The translations under genes and the position numbers were made by a program. A stretch of DNA of 64,000 nt from Arenicola marina (taxonomy: Eukaryota > Annelida > Polychaeta > Arenicolidae), in contig OZ025249.1 of the NCBI GenBank assembly GCA_964019135.1, positions 37,151,759 through 37,215,758 on the forward strand, in the 5' to 3' direction. Below the pieces are notes generated by a model. That model saw nothing but the letters and a program-made list of their open reading frames with translations, was not told the origin of the DNA and did not search any database. Below are positions 12,121 to 23,731 of this stretch, piece after piece (positions within the stretch are counted from its first letter, which is position 1; every line of letters starts with the position of its first letter).

Positions 12121-13329
12121 ATGAAAGGCCCCATACTGATCCTCATGATATGTTGTCTATTGACTTCGGCGAATTGTCTATCTATCTACAGAAGTGGCGG
12201 GATTGGTAAAAGGAACGGTATGTGAAGAAATCCACAGCATTGAAAAGTTATTTAATTATTTGAATAAATATTGAGAACATGTTTTTTAATTATTTGAAAA
12301 AATATTGAGAAAATGTTATCTAATTAGTTAAATATTGATACAGCTATTTAAATAATTGTTAACCTAAGGTCATTTAAACAATTGTTAACCTAAAGTCATT
12401 TAATTATCTAAAAAACATAATTATATAAATGCTTTTGTAGATTGCGTTTAGATTCTTGCCAGTAGTGGAGGCCATTGCGAAACTCACGGAGAAACAAAAT
12501 ATTCAAATTATGACTGAAACTGCGGTGTTGACTCGCAATACATGATTTGCCGAATATGCCATCAATGAAGAAAAAGTCTTCGACGTCGCGCGGCTAACAT
12601 TTGGATAGATTCGGTTACTCCTCGCAATGTTCCGCCCGTCTTTTTTTTACCGTTCAGTCCGGCAGATCTAGGAATTTGCCAATGGGGTGGGGGGGGGGGG
12701 TGCTCTCTGAAAACTTCCGACCGGGAGTGTGGAGTGTGCTTTTTGGAAAATTTCTGACCGGGGGGGGGGGGGATATGCTCGGAGAAGCCGACTTAATTTA
12801 GCAGTGTATGTTCAGGTTCCCAAGGGGATGTTGCAACCCCCGTAACCCCCCCCACCCCCACCCACTAGATCCGCCCCGGGTCCTGATTTATAAACTGTTA
12901 TACTCCCAGTAATGATTCTACCAGATACAACGTATCCAATTCAATTGATATTGATATGAATTAAAACAAATGTTTTAAATCAGAATCAGAATAATGTGAA
13001 TCAGCGGACAGTATATCTCACATTTTAACTAACTTGTTATGTAAAATTAAAATTGATTTGTGATCAGAATTGTCGTACATCTAAAAGTTGTTATGTGCCT
13101 GGTGTATACGGGAGCTTCCATCTACATATATCTGTTCGGTATTATTGCATGGATTTATGTACCTAACACCAAGCCGTCGACTGGGTCTTCTACTTGCTCA
13201 GGTGCAGCTGAATGCGGGCCCTACGAGTTCCAGTGTGTATGGGGTGGCCGCTGCATTCCACAAGACTATCACTGTGACCACGTGCAAGATTGCCTTGACA
13301 ACAGTGATGAATTCGCGTGCGGTTCCTAA
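12121..13329 (+). CDS. Small secreted protein with a single LDLa domain, two exons, 74 aa
   Basis: Exons 12121-12217 and 13202-13329 join in phase 1 (AACG|GTATGT, TTGCTCAG|GTGCA). Residues 1-19 form a signal peptide ([19 protein letters not shown]). Residues 37-72 are one LDL-receptor class A module with six Cys (37, 44, 50, 57, 63, 72) and the calcium-binding pattern [13 protein letters not shown]. The protein ends two residues after the last Cys, so there is nothing but one LDLa repeat. Between signal peptide and domain lies GIGKRNG with a dibasic, potentially amidating GKR site at 29-31. LDLa modules bind ligands or receptors with calcium; the role of a free single module is unknown. AATAAA follows 117 bp after the stop. 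The gene model is inferred from splice consensus, phase and signal peptide together. Confidence 0.75.
12655..12885. mobile_element. Possible hAT-type MITE inside the LDLa intron
   Basis: The left end CAGTCCGGCAGATCTAGG and the right end CTAGATCCGCCCCGGGTCCTG without its last base form an imperfect inverted repeat resembling the widespread hAT terminus CAG-GGCGGATCTAG. The interior carries three G or C homopolymer runs. No 8-bp duplication is visible, so the call is tentative. Confidence 0.35.
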
Positions 13330-13445
13330 CCAAAGGCGGCTGTGACGTCACTGCTTGACTCAAGATGCACGCTCCATTGAATGACTTGATACGGCTGCCA
13401 GTTATAATACAGTTATCCAAATACAGTATATTGTATTGAATTGTT

Positions 13446-13451
13446 AATAAA
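13446..13451 (+). terminator. Polyadenylation signal AATAAA of the LDLa gene
   Basis: Canonical AATAAA 117 bp downstream of the TAA stop at 13327-13329. Confidence 0.6.
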
Positions 13452-15106
13452 CGTGCTCTACGATGAATTATTCATACATTCAAATATGACTAATGAATCT
13501 GGCCCTTCTGGTTCGGTTGTGCGGGACAAGAAAGAATAGTACAGCACGATGCCCTAAACTTTATTGATCCTATAGGTGCAGTGCGGGGAAGGCTGGAAGG
13601 GGCTGCATGTCGCTTCGATAAAATGAGCTTTCCTTACACAAGATTGTATACATTAATTTTTGTAGTGTGACATGAATGAGCTGGCTTATAACATTAGAAC
13701 AACAGGGGGACCACTCCCGCCTCCCTCCCGTAGCTTTCACCGTATTCCAGCAGTCCTTACAAATTGCAGATAACATGTTCGATCTTCAATTTAAACTGGT
13801 TTGGTATATATAGGCCTGTCGACATCAATTCGTCATTGTGATGGCGCAAATGAATGAAAAATATGTCGTCTATTCGTTTTGTGCATCTATATTTCTTAAA
13901 TATTCGTAATCATATCGCTAGGCGATCCGCAATGACCCACCCCTCGGCGCCTGGCTCTTGCGCAGGTAATCTGGTTCCCTGTCTCTGTCTTTGTGTAACA
14001 TATACGTCACGCCTACGTCACAAATAGTCAGGATACCAGTGTGCGCAAAGGGTTCTAAACTCGTTCCGAACACGTGCTTGGTTTGTTTGTCCCCAAAATA
14101 AGTAACCCGGAAGTCTTGGCGAACGAAACTTTATAGCCCTATTGTGACTTTTTGCGACATTAACATGCAAAGTTCATTCGCCAGAGGTCGCTATGCTTCT
14201 CCTGGATCGTCTGGCATCGGTAATCCTACCATCGAGAGACCCCGTAGTGACGGATCAAGCCTTTCATTGACATTGCTATGGATATCATATTATGTATACA
14301 TGTATTTGTTTATCCTCGGGCAATTATTGCTTCGGAATAAATTGCTAGTGGGAAGACATGTGCGCAAACAGCATATGGGCCTGTTCAGGTGAATGAAATT
14401 ATTTTATTTTATTATTATTAGTTCTCAAATCTTATATTTGAGAACACGTGCATAAATGTATACAAAAATTTGCTATTTAATACGCGAAAAGCAGTAATAT
14501 TTGCGAGTCTGTTGACACTTGTATATTTTTAAACTGTTTGACATGGTCGATCATGGTATTCATGCCGCTATGACAGATGCATATAATGAATTTGAAACCG
14601 AAAACACGCCTGTATTTTGATGGTGAAGAGGCAGACTCATTTAAAAGAAGGTCAATTTCTGCCGCACGCATCTTTTTCGCTCTTGGTGCAAGAAAAATCA
14701 TATCGAACAGTGTATTGTTACTTGAGTAAAGATCGATGGCATATATCAAATTACCGCTGCCACTTCAAGCAGAACCGACCGACCAGAGCGGACCGACGTA
14801 TGAAATGATTTCGTAATTATCGTCTTGACAAAAACGTGGTCAGGAAGCCCCTGTAATAACCCTTGTCAGTAGATGGAAAACCAATATTTGCCATACAAAT
14901 AACGAGATGTTTGGCCGTCGATGTTTGCGTTTGCCTTACCCTCCTGTTGCCAGACGACGACGTGTCGTCTTGGTTCCCCATTAGTGCTGGTCGGCGACGT
15001 TAACAAACACCGGGTTCACTAACACACGGCATGCAAGCCGCAGGGCCCATGGTCTGTATGGGACAGGACGCGATGCGCGATCATTGGCGAATACTGGATT
15101 ACGACC
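13452..15106. other. Intergenic, nothing recognised
   Basis: No supported exon. Short frames at 13570-13776, 14144-14392 and 14477-14749 have no recognisable domain or splice context. Confidence 0.5.
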
Positions 15107-16019
15107 TATATTCATGTAACCGGACAGACCTTCTTGTAACCAGATCTAACTTTATGTAACAAGATCGACCTGCATTTAACCATATAGACCTCATTGTAAG
15201 CAGATCGAACTTCATGTAACAGGATCGACCTGCATTTAACCATATAGACCTTCTTGTAAGCAGATCGAACTTCATGTAACAGGATCGAACTGCATTTAAC
15301 CATATAGACCTTCTTGTAAGCAGATCGAACTTCATGTAACAGGATCGACCTGCATTTAACCATATAGACCTTCTTGTAAGCAGATCGAACTTCATGTAAC
15401 AGGATCGACCTGCATTTAACCATATAGACCTTCTTGTAAGCAGAGCGAACTTTATGTAACAAGATCGACCTGCATTTAACCATAAAGACCTTATTGTAAG
15501 CAGATCGAACATTATGTAACAGGACCGACCGTCATTTAACCATATAGACCTTCATTTAACCATATAGACCTTCTTGTAAGCAGATCGAACTTTATGTAAC
15601 AAGATCGACCTGCATTTAACCATATAGACCTTATTGTAAGCAGATCGAACATTATGTAACAGGATCGACCGTCATTTAACCATATAAACCTTCATTTAAC
15701 CATATAGACCTTCTTGTAAGCAGATCGAACTTTATGTAACAAGATCGACGTGCATTTAACCATATAGACCTTCTTGTAAGCAGATCAAACTTTATGTAAC
15801 AAGATCGACCTGCATTTAACCACATAGACCTTCTTGTAAGCAGATTGAACATTATGTAACAGGATCGACCGTCATTTAACCATATAGCCCTTTATTTAAC
15901 CATATAGACCTTCTTGTAACCAGATCGAACTTTATGTAACAGGATGAACCTTCATTTAACCATATAGACCTTCTTGTAACCAAATCATACTTTATGTAAC
16001 AGGATCGACCTTCATTTAA
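15107..16019. repeat. 20/60-bp hierarchical minisatellite, left block
   Basis: Three related 20-bp subunits alternate to make a 60-bp higher-order unit: CTTCATGTAACAGGATCGAC, CTGCATTTAACCATATAGAC and CTTCTTGTAAGCAGATCGAA. About 15 higher-order units occur, with occasional 40-bp and 80-bp variants where a subunit is lost or duplicated. The minus-strand frames through it are repeat artefacts. Confidence 0.95.
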
Positions 16020-16681
16020 ATTGAACCGCCAGCCCGGCCTCTAACGCTGCTTTACCGATTCATATAATACCCAATTGTTTATCCTCCAAATTATAGAATT
16101 TTTCGTTCTATCTGTAGCTCACGCTAAAATTTAGAAGTGACCGCCAAACACGATTTCGCCGCCTACCCAGGCGGCAGTCTTTTTTGGAGGCGTGTCCGCG
16201 ATTGACCAATCAGGAGGCGATACTCTAATTTATTCAAGCCGGAAATTGCGCCTATTGTGTGAGCAAAACAAGAGCGCGTGATAATCGCTAATATAAATAG
16301 CTGCGTTTCTAACTCCAATCATGGCATTGTTGCAGAGTCAATCGTCGCAAGACGTATATCAATTTGTTGGACGGTACTTTTCAATGAAACACTAAGATCT
16401 TGCGTTACTGCGAGGCTTGGAACTGCCGCTGTTCATCTGTAAATCGCGGCCCTGATCTCTCTCTCCGCGAGTTATAACGTAAGGCGGCGCTATATGAATA
16501 GTCACAATATGCGTCACTGCTCCCGGCAAAATGGCGCTCTGCTTGACATTGCTGGGGGCGAGTTGCATTAATTTTTTTCTCCTTACCAGTCGGTCGAAAC
16601 GAAGCGTCAACACTCGCCAATTTAATTTTAAGATGTAAACTTTCGGTGCAGTTCGCGATTAAATTAGGTTGGACACCCGCT
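16020..16681. mobile_element. 662-bp TTAA-flanked insertion splitting the minisatellite
   Basis: The 60-bp repeat stops at TTAA (16016-16019) and resumes in phase from TTAA (16682-16685), the point inside the subunit CATTTAACCATATAG. This is what insertion with TTAA duplication, as in piggyBac-type transposition, would leave. No clear terminal inverted repeat or transposase was seen. The insert contains a CCAAT box (about 16206) and TATAAATA (about 16293) followed by ATG at 16321 opening a 24-codon frame, so it resembles a small promoter-bearing fragment. Confidence 0.6.
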
Positions 16682-17285
16682 TTAACCATATAGACCTTCT
16701 TGTAAGCAGATTGAAATTTATGTAACAGGATCAACCTTCATTTAACCATATAGACCTTCTTGTACCCAGATCGAACTTTATGTAACAGGACCGACCTTCA
16801 TTTAACCATATAGACGTTCTTGTAATCAGATCAAACTTTATGCAACAGGATCGACCTTCATTTAACCATATAGACCTCCTTGTAACCAGATCCAACTTTA
16901 TGTAACAGGATCGACCTTCATTTAGCTATATAGACCTTCTTGTAAGTAGATCGAAATTTATGTAACAGGATCGACCTTCATTTAACCATGTAGAACTTCT
17001 TGTAACCAGATCGAACTTTATGTAACAGGATGGACCTTCATTCAACCATGTAGACCTTCTTGTAACCAAATCGAACTTTATGTAACAGGATCGACCTTCC
17101 TTTAACTATATATACCTTCTTGTAACCAGATCGAACTTTATGTAACAGGATCGACCTTCATTTAACCATAGATACCTTCTTGTAACCAGATCGAACTTTA
17201 TGTAACAGGTTCGACCTTCATGTAACAGGATCGACCTTCTTTTAACCAGATCGACCTTTTTTGTAACAAAATCGACCTTCAGATG
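16682..17285. repeat. 20/60-bp minisatellite, right block
   Basis: Continuation of the array at 15107-16019, with about 10 higher-order units. The units here are more divergent from those in the left block than left-block units are from each other. The last units degrade into CTTTTTTGTAACAAAATCGA variants. Confidence 0.95.
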
Positions 17286-19444
17286 TAACCTGACGAAATT
17301 TTACTGCATAAACGTCCCGTTTTAAGCGCCAAGAATAATAAACTGCAATAATGTAAAACTGACTGACTGACAATTTGATACAATCTCCTTTAGGAGCTTT
17401 TGGTGCGAACTGTGGTAATCACACGCCTTAGAATAGCAAATGGGTCAGAAAGCGATTACAAATCGCGGTTAGTGACGGCCTCAAAGCGAAGTCTGCAGCC
17501 ATATATCTCGAGTACCTTCTCTTATGGCTTATAGCGACTTATCTTATCAAGGAACGATCCGATATTTATGTGATGCCTCTTTAAGGACTATGCTTGCGCT
17601 TCTTGTAAAAAGTTTCCAAATATGCTAAAATTCCTTACCGCTTTTTGCGGGTCGGTTGCATAGTTTGCCCATTCCAAAGTTGAAAGTGTTTCCTCTTTTG
17701 CCTAAAAATTTGCAATATCCTCCTATTCCCCAGTTTTTGTAGCAGCCGATCCGCTTCAACGTGTTTTGTTTTTGACATTGATGAATTAGAGGGATGCTTT
17801 CATGTTTCCTGCGTCATCGTGGAGTATAATCTCTGTCACGCATTGTCACGAAAACCAAAGCCAGCAGCAATAGTTTTTTGGGGATTCGATGACACTATAA
17901 ACCTTAACCTTAACCAGTTAAAGACTGAGGTCCAGCGAGCTGATCACGCGCACGCCCCCGCCCCCCCCCCCCCCGCCCCCCTAGCCCACACACCCGATGC
18001 GCATTACCTCCGTCATCCATATATGTAGCGTATCATTAGTTCGGCCCGTGCCAAACCCAGAATCCCACACCCAATGCTAGCAATAATGCCAGAATCGATG
18101 TCCCTTTTGTTCCGGAAAGTTGAGGCTCATTTCCATGGTATGTGGCACGCAAGCTATTCGCAAACACAAGGCGACTGAACAAGCGCAAGTTATTGATGTG
18201 CCCATGTGCCATTTGCGGGTTAGCCGGCTATATGAGTGGTGCAATTACCGGTGCTTGGGCATAGGCTTATTACACAGGCGTAGCAAGTAGCAAACAGACC
18301 AGGGGTGTGTTAAGGACATGAGTGGGGTGGGTGTGGAGGGGCAAGGGGTCAAGGAAAGAAATACGATCCCAAATAATGAGTCTGGCGGTCACTGTTCTGA
18401 GGTTGAGGCGCCCTCTCCTCCCCGTCCTCGCCCAGTTTGAAGCCGTCTTGGCACTAATTGAGGCTAATGTGACCCCCCCCCCACCCCCATCCTGATTATC
18501 CTTCCCAAGCCCCGGCCATCACCCCCTATAACGTCACCCTACAGGCAGCGCAGGGGTGGGCAGGCTCGGGACGGATCGGTGGGGCTGTAACGTGTCGGCT
18601 TTGGCCTGGCTGTAGGCTGGGCCCGGAAGGAATCGCTTCACCAGACCACGAGAAGACGCGTGTGCGGGCCACCGAGATGAAAACTGTCTATGTCAAGACC
18701 TTCACCTGGCGGGTGGTGTACTGGCGGTATACAAGCTTTTTTCGCGGTTAACGTTGGACGCTAAACAGATGAGTTTTCCATCCCAGGTCATTGCGATACG
18801 CCGATAATGGGTGCCAATGAGGGCGTTGTCGATATGTTCCCAGCCCGATAGCCCGAAACTGACTGGTGACATCATGCCCATGTTTAACGCTCCGACATCG
18901 ATGTTTGGAGTCACGTTATGTCATTAGGCCGTGCTAGGTCGTTACGCACCTGAAGGGACACAGCTGACAAGAGGCTGTGACTTTTAATGTCATAAGACGG
19001 CTGTCTGCACCGACAGTATCTTCTCCTCACACCGGTGCAATCTTGTTACCAAATGACCCGGTAGATGGAAGCACAATTCGTCACATAACGTCGAGAAGGC
19101 TCACCAGTGACGGTACTATATGTGCGTTGTGCCTTAGTCAAATTAAAGACGAACAGTGTCGCCATCTAGTGACTAGGGTCGTGTAAAGACAGACAATAGC
19201 CTTGATTATACCACCGGAATACGGATTTTGGGTTCTCCGCAGACATCAATGGTCGTGACTCCTTTGTGTTTGGCTTGGACGACGTCAGCGTAAGCGCGAC
19301 AGAAGAGATAATCTTCAAATCAGGTAACTATCTGCATGTTGTGTGTGTGCGTGTGTGAGTGTGAGAACGTGTGAAGCAAAAAAACATAACATTGTGACAA
19401 ATGTGATGGATCCTCGTGGACATTCGTGCGCTCCAGGTTTGACC
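17286..19444. other. Intergenic, nothing recognised
   Basis: Non-coding, with C-rich homopolymer stretches near 17960 and 18475. No supported exon. Confidence 0.5.
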
Positions 19445-19447
19445 TAA

Positions 19448-19763
19448 GGGGCGCATCATTTCATATCGGGGGGGGGGGGGGGGGAGAGGGGCCTAGAAAA
19501 TAAATTAACAAGGACATTTTTTATTTTTCACAAATTCATTGACATTTTATTTATTTGTTTGGATCTTTGTCATCAAATGATTTATTTCTTTAGACACCCA
19601 CAAGGAAATTGTATAAGGCATTTTTTTTTGAATTATGAAATCAAGTTACTTTTTTTGTAGCATCTGAAAAGCAACATTTTTTTCCCCCAAAATAGTCACA
19701 ACAAACTATTTTTTTCAAATATTTTCTACCCCCCCCCCCCCTTGATATGAAATGGTGCGCCCC
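19448..19763. mobile_element. 316-bp MITE with homopolymer-containing inverted termini, PIF/Harbinger-like
   Basis: The left terminus GGGGCGCATCATTTCATATC followed by a G-run pairs with a C-run followed by GATATGAAATGGTGCGCCCC on the right. TAA occurs directly outside both ends (19445-19447, 19764-19766), matching the 3-bp TWA target preference of PIF/Harbinger elements. The interior is AT-rich and non-coding. Confidence 0.7.
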
Positions 19764-19766
19764 TAA

Positions 19767-20753
19767 TTCCATATCTGTCGTAATAAGAAGATTTTGGTGT
19801 CTAGAGCAAAATCAACAGTTCCATTCCAGCATATTGCTTCCCTGCTATTCACTAACACGATAATTCGCGTTATGTACCCCATTATTGTTTGACAAGCTTG
19901 TGACTGTGAAAATGTCTTGAGAAAATTAAGCTTAAGGTTGACGGGCGGCTGGGAGCGGCATAAAATGGTATCATTATCACTCACTTTAAAAAAAATTGAA
20001 TTCGTGTTTTCTGTCAGATTGATCCCTATTATAAACTTGCGCTATTAACTATGTGGAAAGATTTTCTAATAAAGTTGCGTCACGTACATAACAATATATC
20101 TGACATTATGTCAAACCTGGAGCGTACAGGTAACTGATATCTAGTCTACTGCACTTAATACATCTTATTGCTGACAATGATGTAATGTTACAGAGATACA
20201 CCGGGTTAGCGGCCTGCGACAGTATCCGCCGGGCGTGCCTTCTCCGCCATATTATAGCTTAGAATATGCGCCATTTGTGTGTGCTATCAGTGCTACATGG
20301 TTGTGTTCGTGGCAGGTTATGTGTCATTAATTTAAAACCTTCATTTGCAAAGGTATTGATCAATTTAGATGAATTAAACAGCAGTTAACCTTGATCTGCC
20401 CTTCACCTAAACGCATTGAGTAGGACAGATTCTACATTTAGAATTTATTGAACAGACTGCTTCTCAGAAAACCGAACACAGAAAACCAAGCAACAGAAAA
20501 CCGAACACAGAACACTGAACACTGAACACAAAAAACAGGGCAACAGAAAACAGCAAAAGGAAATAGTGCATTTACACTCTGTCATGTGATCCATGTAATC
20601 GATTTAGATGGTCGAGTGTTGTAGATCCTTAATTTCACATTTCCTATAGAACCCGCGCTCTCTATCAATCAGTCCAATTTCCTACATGTGCCCAAAAGCA
20701 AGATGAAGCAATACCCATCATAATTAAAGGCAAGCGTTTTTCTTCTTTCCTAG
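19767..20753. other. Upstream region of the first PAN gene
   Basis: Non-coding. A short A/C-rich repeat built on CAGAAAACCGAACA lies at about 20465-20555. A strong acceptor, a pyrimidine run ending TTTCCTAG at 20753, implies a non-coding 5' exon further upstream that I could not place. Confidence 0.5.
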
Positions 20754-20787
20754 GGATCGACATACATCGTGGAGAGACACCAGGAAG

Positions 20788-22661
20788 ATGAGCCGCACCG
20801 TTCTGTCACTCCTCACCCTGGTCACCGCCTGTACGCGCGCCCTGTCGCCGGTCGCCCCACCGGAGACACGAGGGGCTCGCTTCACCTCCCGTGATCCTTG
20901 CGCCGTCGCGTTATCCGAGGACATCCTCTCTATTCCCGGGATTAGATCAAGGCTCATCTGCGCCGCGAGGTGCGCGAGGCACGAGGGGTGCGTCGGGTAC
21001 GAGTACCGCCATGTCTCCGGGGGGCTGTGCACCCTGGCCAGCGCGGCCAATGACGTCCTCGGCCCCCTGTGCGAATACGAGCTAGGTGTCCAGGTCTATG
21101 TTAAAGGTACGAAACTCTCAGTGGCTTGCTCGCGGCAAGTATAAGAAGGTCTCATCCACTTACGACTGGGTCGTTCTAGGATCTTAAAGGTAAGAAGCTC
21201 TCAGTCGCTTTCGACCAGGTCGTTCTATGGTTGTTAAAGGTAAGAAGCTCTCAGTCGCTTTCGACCAGGTCGTTCTATGCTTGTTGAAGGTAAGAAGCTC
21301 TCAGTCGCTTTCGACCAGGCCGTTCTATGGTTGTTAAAGGTAAGAAGCTCTCAGTCGCTTTCGACCAGGTCGTTCTATGGTTTTTAAAGGTAAAAAGCTC
21401 TCAGTCGCTTTCGACCAGGTCGTTCAATGGTTGTTAAAGGTAAGAAGCTCTCAGTCGCTTTCGATCAGGTCGTTTTATGGTTGTTAAAGGTAAGGAGCTC
21501 TCAGTCGCTTTCGACCAGGTCGTTCTATGGTTGTTAAAGGTAAGAAGCTCTCAGTCGCTTTCGACCCGGTCGTTCTAGGGTTGTTAAAGGTAAGAAGCTC
21601 TCAGTCGCCTTCGAACAGGTCGTTCCAGAGTTGTTAAAGGTAAGAAGATCTCAGTCGCTTTCGACCAGGTCGTTTCAGGAGCTTAAAGGTAAGAAGCTCT
21701 CAGTCGCTTTCCACCAGGTTGTTCTATGGTTGTTGAAGGTAAGAAGTTCTCAGTCGCTTTTGACCAAGTCGTTCTATGGTTGTTAAAGGTAAGAAGCTCT
21801 CAGTCGCTTTCGACCAGGTCGTTCTGTGGTTGTTAAAGGTAAGAAGCTATCAGTCGCTTTCGACCAGGTCGTTCTAGGATCTTAAAGGTAAGAAGCTCTC
21901 AGTCGCTTTCGACCAGGTCGTTCTAGGATCTTAAAGGTAAGAAGCTCTCAGTCGCTTTCGACCAGGTCGTTCTATGCTTGTTACAGGTAAGAAGCTCTCA
22001 GTCGCTTTCGACCAGGTCGTTTTATGCTTGTTACAGGTAAGAAGCTCTCAGTCGCTTTCGACCAGGTCGTTTTATGCTTGTTACAGGTAAGAAGCTCTCA
22101 GTCGCTTTCGACCAGGTCGTTTTATGGTTGTTAAAGGTAAGAAGCTCTCCGTCACTTACGAGTCGTGCCCGACCCACAACAGGTTATGAGTTCGAACCCT
22201 GGAATATGGAATAATTCATCGTCTTTTGAGCTATATTGTCCGAAATTAACCCTTACAGTTGCTCAACAAATGACGCTCTGTGATTCCTTTTCCTTTTCAT
22301 TTTGTATGCAACCAAACCGTTCTGCGATACGATTGCATGATATGCAAACCAGACAGACAACCCCCGACTCCTAAGAAACCAAACATTCCACTGAACTTGC
22401 TATGTTTATTCTGCAGAAATCACGTGCGGGATGTACGACCTGGAGACCAATCCGGACGAGGTTCTTGGCGGATACAACGACGAGGTCATTTCGTCCTTGA
22501 CCTTGGATCAGTGCCTGGAGGCGTGTCAGGATCGTGACTGGTGTCGGTCAGTGGACTTCTTCAGTGGCATCTGCAACCTGAGCACAATGAGTCACATATT
22601 GGCCCCTGGGACACTCATCTTTTATGTGGGAGCTGAGTACTTTTACAAATTGTGTCAATAA
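20788..22661 (+). CDS. Secreted protein with two PAN/apple-like modules (paralogue 1), two exons, 187 aa
   Basis: Exons 20788-21106 and 22417-22661 join in phase 1 (GTTAAAG|GTACGA, CTGCAG|AAATC). The start ATG lies 34 bp after a likely 5' UTR acceptor and opens a signal peptide (MSRTVLSLLTLVTACTRA). Each exon encodes one Cys-rich PAN/apple-like module: exon 1 has CAARCARHEGCVGYEYR, exon 2 has LDQCLEACQDRDWCRSVDFF and ends in YFYKLCQ. PAN modules bind protein or carbohydrate ligands outside the cell; no catalytic domain is attached. Reading past the donor gives a stop at 21142, so use of any downstream donor would truncate the protein to one module. An AATAAA occurs only at 23586. The gene is paralogous to the one at 29209-32876. 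PAN assignment is from Cys pattern, so a related Cys-rich fold is possible. Confidence 0.75.
21107..22150. repeat. Intronic minisatellite of 20 consensus 5' splice sites
   Basis: Units of 49-50 bp have TAAG starting at 21191, 21241, 21291 and so on to 22138 (20 units). Each unit contains TTAAAG|GTAAGAAGCTCTC or a CAG|GTAAG or AAG|GTAAA variant. This is the sequence of the exon-1/intron junction (TTAAAG|GTACGAAACTCTC at 21101-21119) with an improved donor. The first, junction-containing unit is the most diverged. Confidence 0.95.
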
Positions 22662-23731
22662 TAAGAGGTATATACAGCGATAAAAAACGACAGAGCTGCA
22701 GTGACGATTTTGACGGGGAAGAGTTTCGTGAATTCATACAGAGCGCAGACAACTGCGATCGGTGGCTATGAAGCCCGCTTAGCTCAGCCATTCAAGCGGC
22801 AGAACCTTGACTTTTTGTCTTTGATTTTATTTGCATCAACAGCATTTGCATCAATACATGTAAACTATATGTGAGCTTATATTGATTGTATCGCCTACTT
22901 TATACGCAGTGGAAACTACAGAAAAGGCAAATGCAGCGGCTTACAGAGGAAAAAAACTACGGCAGGTTGTTTTGCTGTTTTTGCCATTTTCGAGGGGTGA
23001 GGGTGTGCAGATTGTGATTTTCTCATAGTTGCTTAAATAATGTGCAGCACGGCGTGGCCGTCAGATTTTGAGAAAGAATCCTCGATTTGTCAGGTCTTCG
23101 ACAGACCATCGTGCATATGGAGCGCCTTACAAGAATCAGGTATAGAAAACGTTATGTCGAAATTTTATCGCATGTTAACTTGTGTGGGTAAATGCCTATA
23201 TGATCTACGCACCTGTGCAGCAGGCATGATACTTCAATACAGGCTTTGGACATGCAATTTTGCTACATCTCTGACTTTCCAATTTTCTTTGCTCGGTTGG
23301 GCATGTTGGACGACACTGAACGATTAGCACTGGTAAAAAGATCCTGCATAGGCGTCAGGCTGCCAAGTTCAGCTTCCAAGCTAATTCCAAAGTGTTGTAA
23401 TCCGGATTATTTTTTCAATGACGTTCTTTTAGTTGAAGTGTTGTAATGACTTGATTAAACATGACGATATATGATGTGGCTTTGAACTTATATATGGCTA
23501 CTGTATTATTATTGGTGGGTGGTTTCATATGTATAAATGGATGTAAATACGCTTATCACATCTCCCACTGCCGCTAGTGACAATCAATAAACTATTATTA
23601 AAACTATACCCACTGTAAAATTGACACAATTCTTTTCGACTTTGTACCAGTCAAAAACAATAAATCATTGGTTATATCTTTCTGGTTACAGTTTAATGTC
23701 TAGTTGTTAAGCTATTTTAGAATGTCGATTT
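22662..23731. other. 3' flank of PAN paralogue 1
   Basis: Possible long 3' UTR up to the AATAAA at 23586-23591. Otherwise nothing recognised. Confidence 0.4.

Noticed and set aside
15099..15512. Minus-strand repetitive open frames reading WLNAGRSCYMKFDLLTRR-like units
   Set aside because: They follow exactly the 60-bp minisatellite period and exist in two frames at once. There is no evidence of a gene.
22175..22205. tRNA-like motif AGTTCGAACCC after the donor array
   Set aside because: Isolated B-box-like match without cloverleaf potential.
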